Assembly: GCA_003427395.1 (NCBI GenBank)
Contig: BFEA01000809.1
Span: 220,893-249,809 of the forward strand
Length of the DNA stretch: 28,917 nucleotides
DNA from: Chara braunii
Taxonomy: Eukaryota > Streptophyta > Charophyceae > Charales > Characeae
Direction of reading: 5' to 3'
In this document: in pieces, positions 1 to 7,490 of the stretch
How the letters are laid out: every line of letters begins with the position of its first letter
Position numbering within the stretch: the first letter of the stretch is position 1
The notes under the pieces: model-generated
What the model was told of the DNA's origin: nothing
The model's database searches: none
What the model saw: the letters and a program-made list of their open reading frames with translations, nothing else
Program-made: the position numbers and the translations under genes

Positions 1-73
1 ACGGCCCCGACCACTGCCGCTCGACCTGACCGGAAAAAACCGTAGCAGGAAGCTAGCGAAGTCGTAGTACATA

Positions 74-187
74 TTGTCACAAATAGAACTGCCCGGTAAA
101 CCGTAGGCAGAGAAGAGGACAACAAATGAGGGGCTGTGACAAACTGTTTCGTCGGAGTTTCATAGACTCATCAGGAGGCTGAACCCA
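74..187 (+). repeat. TA-flanked dispersed repeat, copy 1
   Basis: This unit of about 115 bp opens with GTCACAAAT, contains ACTGCCCGGTAAACC and GGCTGTGACAAACTG, and ends in GACTCATCAGGAGGCTGAA just before a short TA run. The same order of blocks recurs at 1157-1261 and 1302-1416, and partly at 418-487 and 1441-1505. The units differ by substitutions and small indels, so they are old copies rather than an assembly echo. The blocks GTCACA near the start and TGTGAC in the middle are inverted with respect to each other. No coding potential is seen. Confidence 0.75.
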
Positions 188-227
188 TATATATGCGGGA
201 ATCGTCATCCGGGATTGTCTTCTCCTC

Positions 228-246
228 TTTTTTTTTTTTTTTTTTT
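228..246. repeat. T19 homopolymer
   Basis: This is an uninterrupted run of T between TCTCCTC and ATTGTCACGC. The interval from 190 to 417 around it otherwise holds no recognisable feature. Confidence 0.9.
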
Positions 247-417
247 ATTGTCACGCTGTGGATCGGAACTTTTTTCATGCCTTGTCTTTTGACATCCAGG
301 CTGGTCTTGTGCCGTCGTCTGGCCTGTAGTTGCCGGGGGCGGTGTTTGCATGTGGGACTTGTCATCTAGGCTTTTCATTTAGGATCTTTGCAGCCGCTGT
401 TCTATTTTGTATGGGTT

Positions 418-487
418 GTGACAACAAACGATGAGATGTGACGAACTGTTTCGCCGGAGTTTCACAGACTCATCACGAGCCTAAACT
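418..487 (+). repeat. TA-flanked dispersed repeat, partial copy 2
   Basis: This is the 3' part of the same family: GTGACAACAAACGATGAG, then TGTGACGAACTGTTTCGCC, then CACAGACTCATCACGAGCC, ending at a (TA)n run. The 5' block with CTGCCCGG is missing, so the copy is truncated. Confidence 0.65.
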
Positions 488-550
488 ATATATATATATA
501 TATATCGTCAAATAAGTATGTATATATATATATGTATATATATATATATA
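486..550. repeat. (TA)n microsatellite
   Basis: Two long TA runs are interrupted by CGTCAAATAAGTATG. The run supplies the left flank of the miniature element that starts at 551. Confidence 0.9.
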
Positions 551-834
551 CTAGGCTACCAGAGTGGCCCACAGTCACTTGCTTGGCCGGGCCAAAATAA
601 ATTAAAAAATAAAAATAAAAAATATATTTTCAAATTTTATTTTTTATTCTAAATTTCATGACGAATTTCGATATCACCCTGAGGCAAAAGTTGTTCAGTT
701 TATTTTTTTGCATAACAAAAGTTTTTTCGGATTTTTTTGATTTATTTCCTTTTTATTTTTTTGTTGTTGGGACCTTCCTTGGTCCTTGCACGGGCTGGCC
801 ACCTGGGACCCGGTCGGCCCGGCTGGTAGCTTAG
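551..834 (-). mobile_element. hAT-like miniature inverted-repeat element, copy A
   Basis: The left end reads CTAGGCTACCAG and the right end CTGGTAGCTTAG, giving a 12-bp terminal inverted repeat with one mismatch. Read on the minus strand, the interior matches the element at 21159-21409 block by block: GGTCCCA, an A-rich stretch, AAAATCCGAAAAAA, then AATAAACTGAACAACTTTTG and GCCTCAGGGT. TATATATA flanks both sides; it could be an 8-bp target duplication, but the site lies in a TA microsatellite and proves nothing alone. The element is too short to encode a transposase, so it is non-autonomous. The hAT assignment rests on copy B's 8-bp duplication. Confidence 0.8.
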
Positions 835-851
835 TATATATATATATAAAT

Positions 852-898
<47 letters not shown>
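835..898. repeat. (TA)n microsatellite with AAA interruptions
   Basis: This TA-rich run directly abuts the right end of the miniature element at 834. Frames through it give only Tyr-Ile repeats and are not genes. Confidence 0.9.
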
Positions 899-901
<3 letters not shown>

Positions 902-1090
902 AAGAGAAAAATACAAAACAAGATATAAAAAGAAGAAAAAAAATTCAAGAAAAAAAAGAAAAGATATGTTGATCTGTGGGATATGTTATTTGCTTTTGTC
1001 AATCGGGTTTCTTTCCCTTTTTTGTTCTGCTTTCCCTTCCTTGTTTTGCTCTTTTTTTCGCCTTTGCGCTTCGATTCACAGTGTGACAAT

Positions 1091-1156
1091 ATCTATATAT
1101 ATATATATATCTATAAATGTATATATATATCTATAAATGTATATATATATATATAT
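1091..1156. repeat. (TA)n with a 20-bp internal duplication
   Basis: The 20-base unit CTATAAATGTATATATATAT occurs twice in a row (about 1111-1150) inside a TA run. This suggests slippage or unequal exchange within the microsatellite. Confidence 0.85.
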
Positions 1157-1257
1157 GGTCACAAACACAACTGCCCGGGACCGCAGGCAGAAAGATAGAG
1201 AGAAGAGGGCTGTGACAAACTGTTTCGCCGGAGTTTCACCGACTCATCAGAAAGCTA

Positions 1258-1261
<4 letters not shown>
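1157..1261 (+). repeat. TA-flanked dispersed repeat, copy 3
   Basis: Starts GGTCACAAACACAACTGCCC, continues GGGCTGTGACAAACTG and TTTCGCCGGAGTTTCACCG, and ends AAGCTAAAC at a (TA)n run. Together with copy 4 it forms a local tandem pair with a period of about 145 bp, made of the unit plus a (TA)n spacer. Confidence 0.8.

Positions 1262-1302
<41 letters not shown>
1260..1302. repeat. (TA)n spacer
   Basis: Uninterrupted TA run of about 42 bp separating copies 3 and 4 of the dispersed repeat. Confidence 0.95.
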
Positions 1303-1303
<1 letters not shown>

Positions 1304-1416
1304 TCACAAACAAAACTGCCCGGTAAACCTTAGGCAGAGAGAGAGAAGAGGACAACAAACGAAGGGGTGTGACAAACTGTTTCGTCGAAGTTTCATCGAC
1401 TCATAAGGAGGCTGAA
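1302..1416 (+). repeat. TA-flanked dispersed repeat, copy 4
   Basis: CGTCACAAACAAAACTGCCC, GGACAACAAACGAAGGGG, TGTGACAAACTGTTTCGTCG and GACTCATAAGGAGGCTGAA are all present in the family order. The unit is bounded by (TA)n on both sides. It is closest to copy 1, sharing GGACAACAAA and TTTCGTCG. Confidence 0.8.
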
Positions 1417-1440
1417 TATATATATATATATATATATAGG

Positions 1441-1505
1441 ATAACAGATTGTCACAGCCCCGTCCTTTATTGTCGTCTTCTCCCTCTGTCCTTATAAGCC
1501 GAAAA
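1441..1505 (-). repeat. TA-flanked dispersed repeat, inverted partial copy 5
   Basis: GATTGTCACAGCCCCGTCC followed by TTTATTGTCGTCTTCTCCCT is the reverse complement of the middle of the family (GACAACAAA...GGGGCTGTGACAA). This copy faces copy 4 across the (TA)n run at 1416-1438, so a transcript could fold back. Confidence 0.65.
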
Positions 1506-1900
1506 AGGAAACGAACGAGCAAAAAAATATAAAAAAAATAAAAAATATATATATATAAAATAAAATTGCGAATACTAAAATGTTTCCAACCACATTCACG
1601 TTTGCGACCCATCGAAACTTCAGAGTCCCGTTCACATTGTGCTCACGAAAGGGGAAAAAAATCCCAAAAAAATATAAAAATTTTAAATAATAATGATACA
1701 ACAATCGTCACGGCAAAAAACAAAACAGGGCGTTACCATTATTTGTTGCATAACATGCGTGTAGGAGGAAATATTAACATTTTCTGACCTAAATATTTGA
1801 AATAACACAAAAAAAGTATGAAAAAAATATTGCAAGAACGAATTATATGTGTCCCCATTTCCGTTCACAAATATATATTTGTGACCTACTGTACAACTCT
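1506..1900. other. AT-rich interval without recognisable gene
   Basis: A-rich and TA-rich DNA. One short palindrome, ACAAATATATATTTGT (1867-1882), is visible. A long minus-strand frame crosses this interval, but it runs through the three-copy repeat that follows and shows no domain. Confidence 0.6.
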
Positions 1901-1902
1901 TC

Positions 1903-2150
1903 AAAAGCCACGTGGCAGCTATGGCTGCCTTATCTGCCGTCGCGAAACTAGCACGCACGGTGTCGATAATTCCTACGTAAAAAGCCATGTGGCAGCTATG
2001 GATGCCATATCGTAAATTCCTACACGAACGACGACGAAAAAAAAAAAACCTACAATTTCTGAACAAAATATTGTTGCTACATAACACGACCAGTGCCCTC
2101 TTTACAAGCCATGTCGCAGCAATGGCTGCCTTATTCATCGTCACGAAAGT
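1903..2150 (+). repeat. Three-copy repeat with palindromic core
   Basis: Copies start near 1903, 1980 and 2104. Each reads roughly AAAGCCACGTGGCAGCTATG then GCTGCCTTAT and a TCGTCGCGAAA-like block. Copy 1 holds the perfect palindrome GCCACGTGGC (1907-1916) overlapping the hairpin GGCAGCTATGGCTGCC (1914-1929). Copies 2 and 3 carry degraded versions. Spacings of about 77 and 124 bp are irregular. The minus-strand frame repeats an Ala-Ala-Ile-Ala-Ala-Thr-Trp-Leu peptide only because it reads these copies. Confidence 0.75.
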
Positions 2151-2225
2151 GCCGGCCACGGAAAGCACTGCCAACGAAGCCACCATCACCATCATCGCCC
2201 TTTCGTCATTTCGTACACGAACGAC

Positions 2226-2249
2226 GAAAAAAAAAAAAAAAAAAAAAAA
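2226..2249. repeat. A-rich homopolymer run
   Basis: A run of A after CACGAACGACG. A shorter A run follows the near-identical ACACGAACGACGACG at about 2022-2036, so the two tails are repeated with their flanks. Confidence 0.8.
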
Positions 2250-2290
2250 GATATATTTCTATACCGCCTAAAAAATCGCACCTCCAACGC

Positions 2291-2445
2291 CACCATCTCC
2301 TCCGTCATCGTCCCCTCCATCTTCACCCCCTCCCCCTTCCTCATCGCTGCCATCTGCACTCCCTCCCCCCTCCTCATCGCCACCATCTTCACCCCATCCC
2401 CCTTCGTCATCGCTGCCATCGTNACCCCCTCCCCCTTCGTCATCG
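2291..2445. repeat. 33-bp minisatellite, about 4.5 copies
   Basis: Pyrimidine-rich units end in TCATCG at 2310, 2346, 2379, 2412 and 2445. The last three units are exactly 33 bp, each with the form C(T/C)(G/A)CCATC...CCC(C/T)CCCCCTTCGTCATCG. One base is undetermined (N at 2423). A 33-bp period equals 11 codons, so frames stay open through it, but the predicted peptide is only His/Pro/Leu-rich repeats. Confidence 0.85.
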
Positions 2446-2817
2446 CTGGTGGGAGGCGACAGCAGGTGACCGTTTGGCGGAGGGGGGAATGTCCATGCAG
2501 GGAAGTGCGAGTACGTGGCGGCTATGGCCTCCGAACCGATCGGACCGCACGTCGGTTAGCTCCCCCAACCACCATTTAGCTCGTGCAGACCTTGCGGAAG
2601 GTCCCCCCATCCCTCCGCATTATGCACGGCTGTGTCCGTGCTTGATTGCCCAAACACGGCAGAGGGTGCTGATGGAGACGATGGGGAGGCGGGCGGAGGC
2701 ACGGGATTCGTCACGGGAACGGGGTTCACACCAACCCCCCCCCCGCCATGCGCAGCTGACGAAGACAACGACGACAATGGCGCCGTCGAACGTGGGGACG
2801 CCACGCCGCTTTCATCG

Positions 2818-2820
<3 letters not shown>
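2446..2820. other. GC-rich interval, no gene recognised
   Basis: Overlapping frames are open on both strands, but none has a recognisable domain and all run on into simple repeats on one side. I see no splice, promoter or RNA gene signal that I can support. Confidence 0.5.

Positions 2821-2821
<1 letters not shown>

Positions 2822-2855
<34 letters not shown>
2822..2855. repeat. (CT)n microsatellite
   Basis: About 17 CT dinucleotides. Confidence 0.97.
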
Positions 2856-2858
<3 letters not shown>

Positions 2859-3114
2859 CAAGAAGAAGATGACGAATCGAAACAACAAGAACAAGAAGAC
2901 GACGAAGCGAATGAAGGACAACAAGACGAAGAAAAAAAAAGAAGAAGAAGACCTACAACGAACAAGAAGCGAAAGAAGAAGAAGAAAAACGACAAAGCGG
3001 AAAAAGAACAAAAAAGACGAGCAAGAGAAGAAAGATGAAGAAGAAGACGAAGAACAAAGAAGAAGCAAAACACCAAGAAGGAAGAAGAAGAAGAAAACAA
3101 CCAAGAACGAAGAA

Positions 3115-3116
<2 letters not shown>
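2856..3116. repeat. Purine-rich, strand-asymmetric GAA/GACGA block
   Basis: The + strand is nearly all A, G and some C, with very few T over about 260 bp, built from AAGAAGA, GACGA and AACAAGAA motifs. It lies between two (CT)n tracts. Translation gives only Lys/Glu/Arg/Asp low complexity, so I treat it as a degenerate purine repeat and not as a coding exon. Confidence 0.75.

Positions 3117-3156
<40 letters not shown>
3117..3156. repeat. (CT)n microsatellite
   Basis: About 20 CT dinucleotides following AAGAAGA. Confidence 0.97.
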
Positions 3157-3158
<2 letters not shown>

Positions 3159-3235
3159 CCTCCGCGATGCGGACGCAACGTACGGACGTCTTCACGAAGA
3201 AGTCTCTTTCTTCTTCTTTCCGAACGGACGTACGA

Positions 3236-3655
<420 letters not shown>

Positions 3656-3705
<50 letters not shown>
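3656..3705. repeat. (GA)n microsatellite
   Basis: About 25 GA dinucleotides after GTCTGTCTTCCGCTAA. Confidence 0.97.
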
Positions 3706-3706
<1 letters not shown>

Positions 3707-3722
3707 AACCGTTCTGTATAGA

Positions 3723-3747
3723 TATGCATGTCGTCGCGACATGCATA
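3723..3747. repeat. Perfect 11-bp-stem hairpin
   Basis: TATGCATGTCG, a 3-base loop TCG, then CGACATGCATA. This is the first clear member of the hairpin series that runs to about 6350. Confidence 0.9.
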
Positions 3748-4146
3748 CGTCAACACCTTCCCACGATGTGACGATCCCGCAGGACGTCAACCAACCGCGA
3801 CATGCGCCGCGACGTGACACGTGGGAACTCAGACGCGCATGATGACCCGGTACCGTCGCGCCCCATCTCGCTGTGCAGTGGCGGTAGTGGCGAAGTGACG
3901 TGGCTTGCACGAAACCACCGCGTCGTTTCAGCCGCGGTAAACAAACGGCACGAAAAAAATAACAATAAAAAGAAAAGAAAAGAAAAAAAAACATTGCAGA
4001 ACGAAAGTGAAAACACTCCGAAAAGATATGCAAACACATACCAAAAAAACAAAAGCAAAATTGAAAAAAAAAAAACAAATATTCTGTTCGTTTGTCCGGA
4101 TCCGTGAACGCGGACATCGTGCTGCAACGACGTCATTCCTTACTAC
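3748..4146. other. Unassigned GC-rich then A-rich interval
   Basis: The first part (to about 3945) is rich in GACGTG, GCGACG and CGCGAC motifs. The second part (3946-4080) is A-rich. The longer frames on both strands lack domains and depend on the A-rich tract. Confidence 0.5.
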
Positions 4147-4203
4147 CGGCCCTACCGGGTCCCACATTCGAAACGGCATGTCGGGATGGGACTCGGTAGG
4201 CCG
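4147..4203. repeat. Long near-perfect inverted repeat
   Basis: The left arm CCTACCGGGTCCCA (4151-4164) pairs with TGGGACTCGGTAGG (4187-4200) at 13 of 14 positions. After a one-base bulge, CGG at 4147-4149 pairs with CCG at 4201-4203. The loop is 22 bases. Confidence 0.85.
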
Positions 4204-4212
4204 TGAAAAACC

Positions 4213-4377
4213 GGTCGTCCGACCAAAAAACAGCGACCGCGACATACAGGTCGTCCGAGGGTTTTCGGCGTCGGGGGGACCTGTGGTTTAAGTCTAGGTT
4301 CAGACGTTTATGACGTCCGACAATAATAGCGGGAGTCACCAGTGTGACCGGTTAGTCGCGACTCTTAATAAAGTCGC
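4213..4377. repeat. Cluster of short inverted repeats
   Basis: Visible stems: GGTCG-TC-CGACC (4213-4224), GTCAC-CAGT-GTGAC (4335-4348) and GCGACT with AGTCGC (4358-4377, 8-base loop). GGTCGTCCGA also occurs twice as a direct repeat (4213 and about 4249). Each is short, but together they continue the pattern of the neighbouring longer hairpins. Confidence 0.6.
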
Positions 4378-4660
4378 GGCAACACACGCCACACGGTCGT
4401 GGGGATGCTAAAACTAGACCTAGCCTAGCGGCCGCGCGTTTCAGGGCCTAAGTAGGCTAAAAAAGGCAGTCGCGCTAGGTATAGGGCCGAGACGCGGAGA
4501 AAGTAGGCGACATTTTTCTTTATTATTTTTGGACCGCAAGGTTTACTCCGTACAAAGGGCCAGTGTTGTTTCCGCGACCTAAAAGGCTGGCCGCGACATC
4601 ATCGGGTTGAGTCGCCCGATGCATGGGCGGCGGCGTAAGTGTTGCGGGATCAGGAGGCCA
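4378..4660. other. Unassigned interval
   Basis: No gene or strong repeat is seen. CTAGACCTAGCCTAGC-type short repeats are present, and GCCC-GATGCAT-GGGC forms a small hairpin near 4614-4628. Confidence 0.4.
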
Positions 4661-4781
4661 CCGTGCCGACGGCGACACGGCTGACTTTGTGAAAGGGGGC
4701 CGACGAGGCCTGCCTATGGCCATGGCTGGGCAGCCTGCTAGGCTGCTACCCTTCATATAGAAGGGAAGCAAGCTTAGCTTC
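4661..4781. repeat. Run of hairpins
   Basis: CCGTG...CACGG (4661-4680), GCAGCC-TGCTA-GGCTGC (4730-4746), CCCTTC-ATATA-GAAGGG (4749-4765) and GAAGC-AAGCTTA-GCTTC (4765-4781). The last three are packed within 52 bp with unrelated stems. Confidence 0.8.
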
Positions 4782-4901
4782 TGTGAAAGGAGCTAGCCTA
4801 GTAGGTTACCACGTCAAACTCTTACCGTGCAGATAGTGGGATCGAAGCCGAAAGACCCTACTGGGTGCAACTCCTTTTGGACCTGCCTTGCAGCGGGGGC
4901 G

Positions 4902-4950
4902 GTCGATCTCGACTGCACGATCACGTAGATCGCGGCCAAGATTGGCCGCG
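4902..4950. repeat. Three adjacent hairpins, one with a 9-bp stem
   Basis: GTCGA-TC-TCGAC (4902-4913), CGATC-ACGTA-GATCG (4918-4932) and CGCGGCCAA-GA-TTGGCCGCG (4931-4950). The last is a nearly continuous 20-bp palindrome. Confidence 0.88.
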
Positions 4951-5025
4951 CGAGATTAGCACGACCCCTGCGCAAGGACGACACGCATAAATCGAGAAAT
5001 GGTCCAAATTTTTTTTTTCTTGTTG

Positions 5026-5108
5026 TTCGATCCCAGAGGGATCGAACTCGGGTCTGTCTTTCAACAATTCGTAGGTATACACGACTGTGGCTGTTGGCTT
5101 ATGCCAAC
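5026..5108 (-). repeat. tRNA-derived SINE-like unit (minus strand)
   Basis: On the minus strand GACAGACCCGAGTTCGATCC matches the polymerase III B box (GGTTCGANTCC-like). The preceding GAATTGTTGAAA block closely matches the SINE-like unit at 23665-23735 (GAACTGTTGAAATACAGACC, then CGTGTTCGAACTCC). An A-box-like TGGCATAAGCCAA lies about 50 bp before the B box. It is not a working tRNA gene: the acceptor stem cannot be built. Two hairpins overlap it: TTCGATCCC-AGA-GGGATCGAA (5026-5046) and GTTGGC-TTAT-GCCAAC (5093-5108). Confidence 0.6.
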
Positions 5109-5120
5109 GGTCTTATTACT

Positions 5121-5147
5121 AAAAAAAAAAAAAAAAAAAAAAAAAAA
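5121..5147. repeat. A27 homopolymer
   Basis: Follows the SINE-like unit on the + strand. Because that unit reads on the minus strand, the run sits at its 5' side and is not its tail. Confidence 0.95.
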
Positions 5148-5163
5148 CAGCGGGGAGATAGGT

Positions 5164-5313
5164 GTCGTTGCTGAAGCAGCGACCACCACTCCAGAGGCTG
5201 CACGAGGCAAACAATGCCTCTGCTGTTGAAGAAAAACAGTCTCTTTAGACTAAGTGGGAGCACGATAGCTCCCACCTCATGGTGGCACAAATTTTTGTAG
5301 CCACGAGATCTCG
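5164..5313. repeat. Six consecutive hairpins within 150 bp
   Basis: GTCGTTGCT-GA-AGCAGCGAC (5164-5183, one T/G pair), GAGGCA-ACAA(A)-TGCCTC (5204-5220), GTCT-CTTT-AGAC (5239-5250), GTGGGAGC-ACGATA-GCTCCCAC (5254-5275), GTGGC...GCCAC with inner ACAAA/TTTGT-type pairing (5282-5304) and the palindrome CGAGATCTCG (5304-5313). Stems are unrelated to each other, so this is not a tandem repeat of one hairpin. Confidence 0.85.
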
Positions 5314-5700
5314 CGGCTCATATCGCACACACGGGAGAAGAGGGAAAGTCGAGGGAGTTAGAGAGAGAGAAAAAAAAATGGGAGGATGAGAGATAGGTGG
5401 ACCTACTCCTTCCGACCTGCCAGCTGCCTCCTCGTTGTCACGGGGGGAAGAAGAAAAAGAAAAAAAAAGAAAAAAAGAAAAAGAAAAGAAAAAACAAAAC
5501 GAGAAAATGGGTACAAAATTTATGAAAATCTGTATTTTTTTGGTTTACAGCAATACTTTTTAATTCGTTTTTGTGGCGTAAACCAATTTTGTTGGCCTTG
5601 AATTTTTTTTTGTAGGTAGCCAGGCACCTAGGCCATGCACATGAGTTTTTTATTGGGCTAATATTTTTCTAAAAATCATCAAAGGCGGGGTACTTTTTGC
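5314..5700. other. AT-rich interval, purine tract
   Basis: Contains a GA-rich stretch (5345-5375), an A/G tract (5447-5500) and T-rich runs. No gene recognised. Confidence 0.5.
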
Positions 5701-5705
5701 ACCCC

Positions 5706-5785
5706 GCTTTGAGCCTGTCGGGATTTGAACTCGTGAATGCTCACGAGTTGCTTCCCTACCTCTCCCAACCTGACAACTACCCTCC
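5706..5785 (-). repeat. tRNA-like SINE fragment with 9-bp hairpin (minus strand)
   Basis: On the minus strand TAGTTGTCAGGTTGGGAGAG resembles an A box. About 35 bp further on, CACGAGTTCAAATCCCGACA resembles a B box. The perfect stem AACTCGTGA-ATGC-TCACGAGTT (5728-5749) sits between them, where an anticodon arm would be, and reads into the B box. A real tRNA would have a 5-bp anticodon stem and a 7-base loop, so this is a tRNA relic or SINE head. Confidence 0.5.
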
Positions 5786-5882
5786 TCGTTTTCAGGGGAG
5801 GGAAGAAGAAATGCAAGGTGGAGGAAAGCAACAGCCACAGCCACGAACGTGGCCGCAGCCGTGCACCAAGTTCAAGCAGTAT

Positions 5883-5908
5883 TGGCCTCAATGCAGTCAT
5901 TCAGGCCA
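5883..5908. repeat. Hairpin with one mismatch
   Basis: TGGCCT-C-AATG, loop CAGT, CATT-C-AGGCCA. Ten of eleven stem positions pair, with a C/C mismatch between the two helical parts. Confidence 0.8.
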
Positions 5909-5970
5909 GACCTGTGAACTGGAGGGTCAGTGAGGGGAACTTGGCTGGAAACAACCATTTTCCCGTCAAA

Positions 5971-6040
5971 CCTGCACTCAGTGTGGGGCTGAGTGCAGGG
6001 AAAACGGAGAAAAAGAGGGGGGCAGTTGAGTACAACTGCC
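5971..6040. repeat. Two strong hairpins (11-bp and 8-bp stems)
   Basis: CCTGCACTCAG, loop TGTGGGG, CTGAGTGCAGG (5971-5999) is perfect over 11 bp. Outside it, TTTCCCGT and ACGGAGAAA can pair with one bulge. GGCAGTTG-AGTA-CAACTGCC (6021-6040) is perfect over 8 bp. Confidence 0.92.
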
Positions 6041-6055
6041 ACCCTAAGTGTGTGG

Positions 6056-6160
6056 CTGAGGTGAGACAGCCTCAGTCCGTTGATCTGGCTCAAATCAACG
6101 GCCCCAGGCAAGTGACGAATTTTGCCTGGGGGCAGCTGAGGCGACTGCGGCCCTCCTCAG
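6056..6160. repeat. Four consecutive hairpins
   Basis: CTGAGG...CCTCAG (6056-6075), CCGTTGAT with ATCAACGG (6077-6101, 9-base loop), CCCCAGGCAA with TTGCCTGGGG (6102-6131, 10-base loop) and CTGAGG...CCTCAG again (6136-6160). Neighbouring hairpins are separated by 0 to 4 bases. Confidence 0.88.
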
Positions 6161-6171
6161 ACATTACAAGA

Positions 6172-6267
6172 GAGGCAGTTGTCCCCCAGCTGCCTCACAC
6201 TTACCTCCAACTGCCAGTGTGTGACAACACACTTGCCTCATTGCTGGAGTGTTGGAGAGGAGGCAAG
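6172..6267. repeat. Overlapping hairpins
   Basis: GAGGCAG with CTGCCTC (6172-6196). Alternatively GGCAGTTG (6174-6181) with CAACTGCC (6208-6215), the same stem as at 6021-6040. Then AGTGTG-TGACAA-CACACT (6216-6233) and CTTGCCTC with GAGGCAAG (6232-6267). Alternative pairings are possible in the first part. Confidence 0.8.
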
Positions 6268-6326
6268 AGTGCTGTTGGCGGAGCTTGAGGACAACAAAGG
6301 AGCGTGGCGAGGGAGGAGACAGCCAT

Positions 6327-6352
6327 AGCCTTGGCTGGAGCACTCTGCTCCA
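6327..6352. repeat. Two small adjacent hairpins
   Basis: AGCC-TT-GGCT (6327-6336) followed directly by TGGAGC-ACTCT-GCTCCA (6336-6352). Confidence 0.75.
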
Positions 6353-6466
6353 CCCCTTGGCAGGTTGGTCTCTAGGGGGACTCAGGGGCAGCGTGGTGAG
6401 CAGCGGCAGTGCAGCGTGGCAAGGAGTGACGGGCATCACGACAACTGGTGGAGGTGTGCCGACCGA

Positions 6467-6515
6467 TATTTTCGACGACCACAACCCATTTTTGTGGGAT
6501 TATGCTGTCGAAATA
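6467..6515. repeat. Nested inverted repeat
   Basis: TATTTTCGAC pairs with GTCGAAATA (one bulged T), enclosing CCCA...TGGG. It lies between the hairpin series and the tandem array that starts at 6654. Confidence 0.7.
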
Positions 6516-6653
6516 CCGCGGCGTCGGCATGACACATTTATTTTGAAGGGTGACGCTGCCTTCAACGACAATTTTTAGGGGTGACGCTCCCGTTTTCACG
6601 GCACGTCGATGCGACACTTTGAGTTGTAGAGTGATATTGCCGTTTTTTTTTAA

Positions 6654-6888
6654 ACGGTAGTACGGTGCGGCGAAACGCAACCGTTTTTTTACGGTGGTAC
6701 GACACGACGAAGCGCTGCCGTTTTTTTACAGTGGTACGACACGGCGAAGCACTGCCATATTTTTTTTTACGGTGGTACAGCACAGCGAAGCGCTGCCGTT
6801 TTTTTCTTACGGTGGTACGGCTCAGCGAAGCACTGCCGTTTTTCTTTGACGAGGTACGGCGCGACGACACACCGCCATTTTCCGACGA
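6654..6888. repeat. Tandem array of six 37-41-bp units
   Basis: Units begin at 6654, 6691, 6728, 6769, 6809 and 6849 with ACGGTGGTACG or a close variant. Each continues (G/C)ACA(G/C)CGAAGC(G/A)CTGCC and ends in GT plus a T run of 4 to 9. ACGG at the start can pair with CCGT near the end of each unit. Less regular relatives lie upstream (6600-6650) and downstream (about 6925-6970). Frames through the array give Arg/Lys-rich repeats on the minus strand, but the unit lengths are not multiples of three, so these are not real proteins. Confidence 0.88.
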
Positions 6889-7092
6889 CGGTTCGGCCCG
6901 ACAATGAAATTGAGGGATAACGGTGGTACGTGCAGCGAGGCAGTGGAGGTTTCTTTTACGGCACGAAAAAGTTTTTTGTTGCGACGTGACATCAACTTTT
7001 CTTGATGAAGATGTGCTACCATTGGTGTGTACGACAACAACAACATGACATGGTGGCGGTTGACGACATGCGACGGCCTGAGTGCAACGGGC

Positions 7093-7093
<1 letters not shown>

Positions 7094-7121
<28 letters not shown>
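7094..7121. repeat. T28 homopolymer
   Basis: Uninterrupted T run after ACGGGCG. Confidence 0.95.
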
Positions 7122-7124
<3 letters not shown>

Positions 7125-7149
7125 GCGACATATGAGATAAATGTTTTGT

Positions 7150-7490
7150 AGTTGAGACTACCCAACACTTGCGGCAGTGGGATTGGACTACTTGGGACTG
7201 TTTGGGTTCAGTTAGGACTGACGTGGGATGCAGGCGGTCATTTATGGCAGTCTCGACGCATGCAGTATTGCGATTCGACACGTATTTTTTTTTTTTTTAG
7301 AAGTGTGGCGAAAACGATTTTCGATTCAATAGTCATTCGACGAAGTGTTTGGCAGCATGAGACCACATGGAACCGCACGGGACCATCTGGGACCGCTTGG
7401 GACAAGTTGGGACTGACGTGGTACCAGACTGAGCGTTTTTCTGGGACGAGTGCGTCTCGCCACCTTCACACTTGGGACTGCCGCGAGTAG
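7150..7490. repeat. Degenerate TTGGGACT-type short repeats
   Basis: GGGAC or GGGACT cores recur irregularly every 10-20 bp in two clusters (about 7160-7235 and 7366-7425), for example GGGACCATCTGGGACCGC and TTGGGACAAGTTGGGACTG. GACTGACGTGG occurs in both clusters, which suggests an old duplication. The 112-aa frame here has no domain and is a consequence of the repeat. Confidence 0.55.

Noticed and set aside
695-1198. Frames rich in Tyr-Ile repeats
   Set aside because: They read (TA)n microsatellites and end soon after them, with no domain.
1683-2195. 170-codon minus-strand frame with repeated AAIAATWL peptide
   Set aside because: The repetition comes from the three-copy DNA repeat with its palindrome. 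Spacing between copies is irregular and nothing resembles a known fold.
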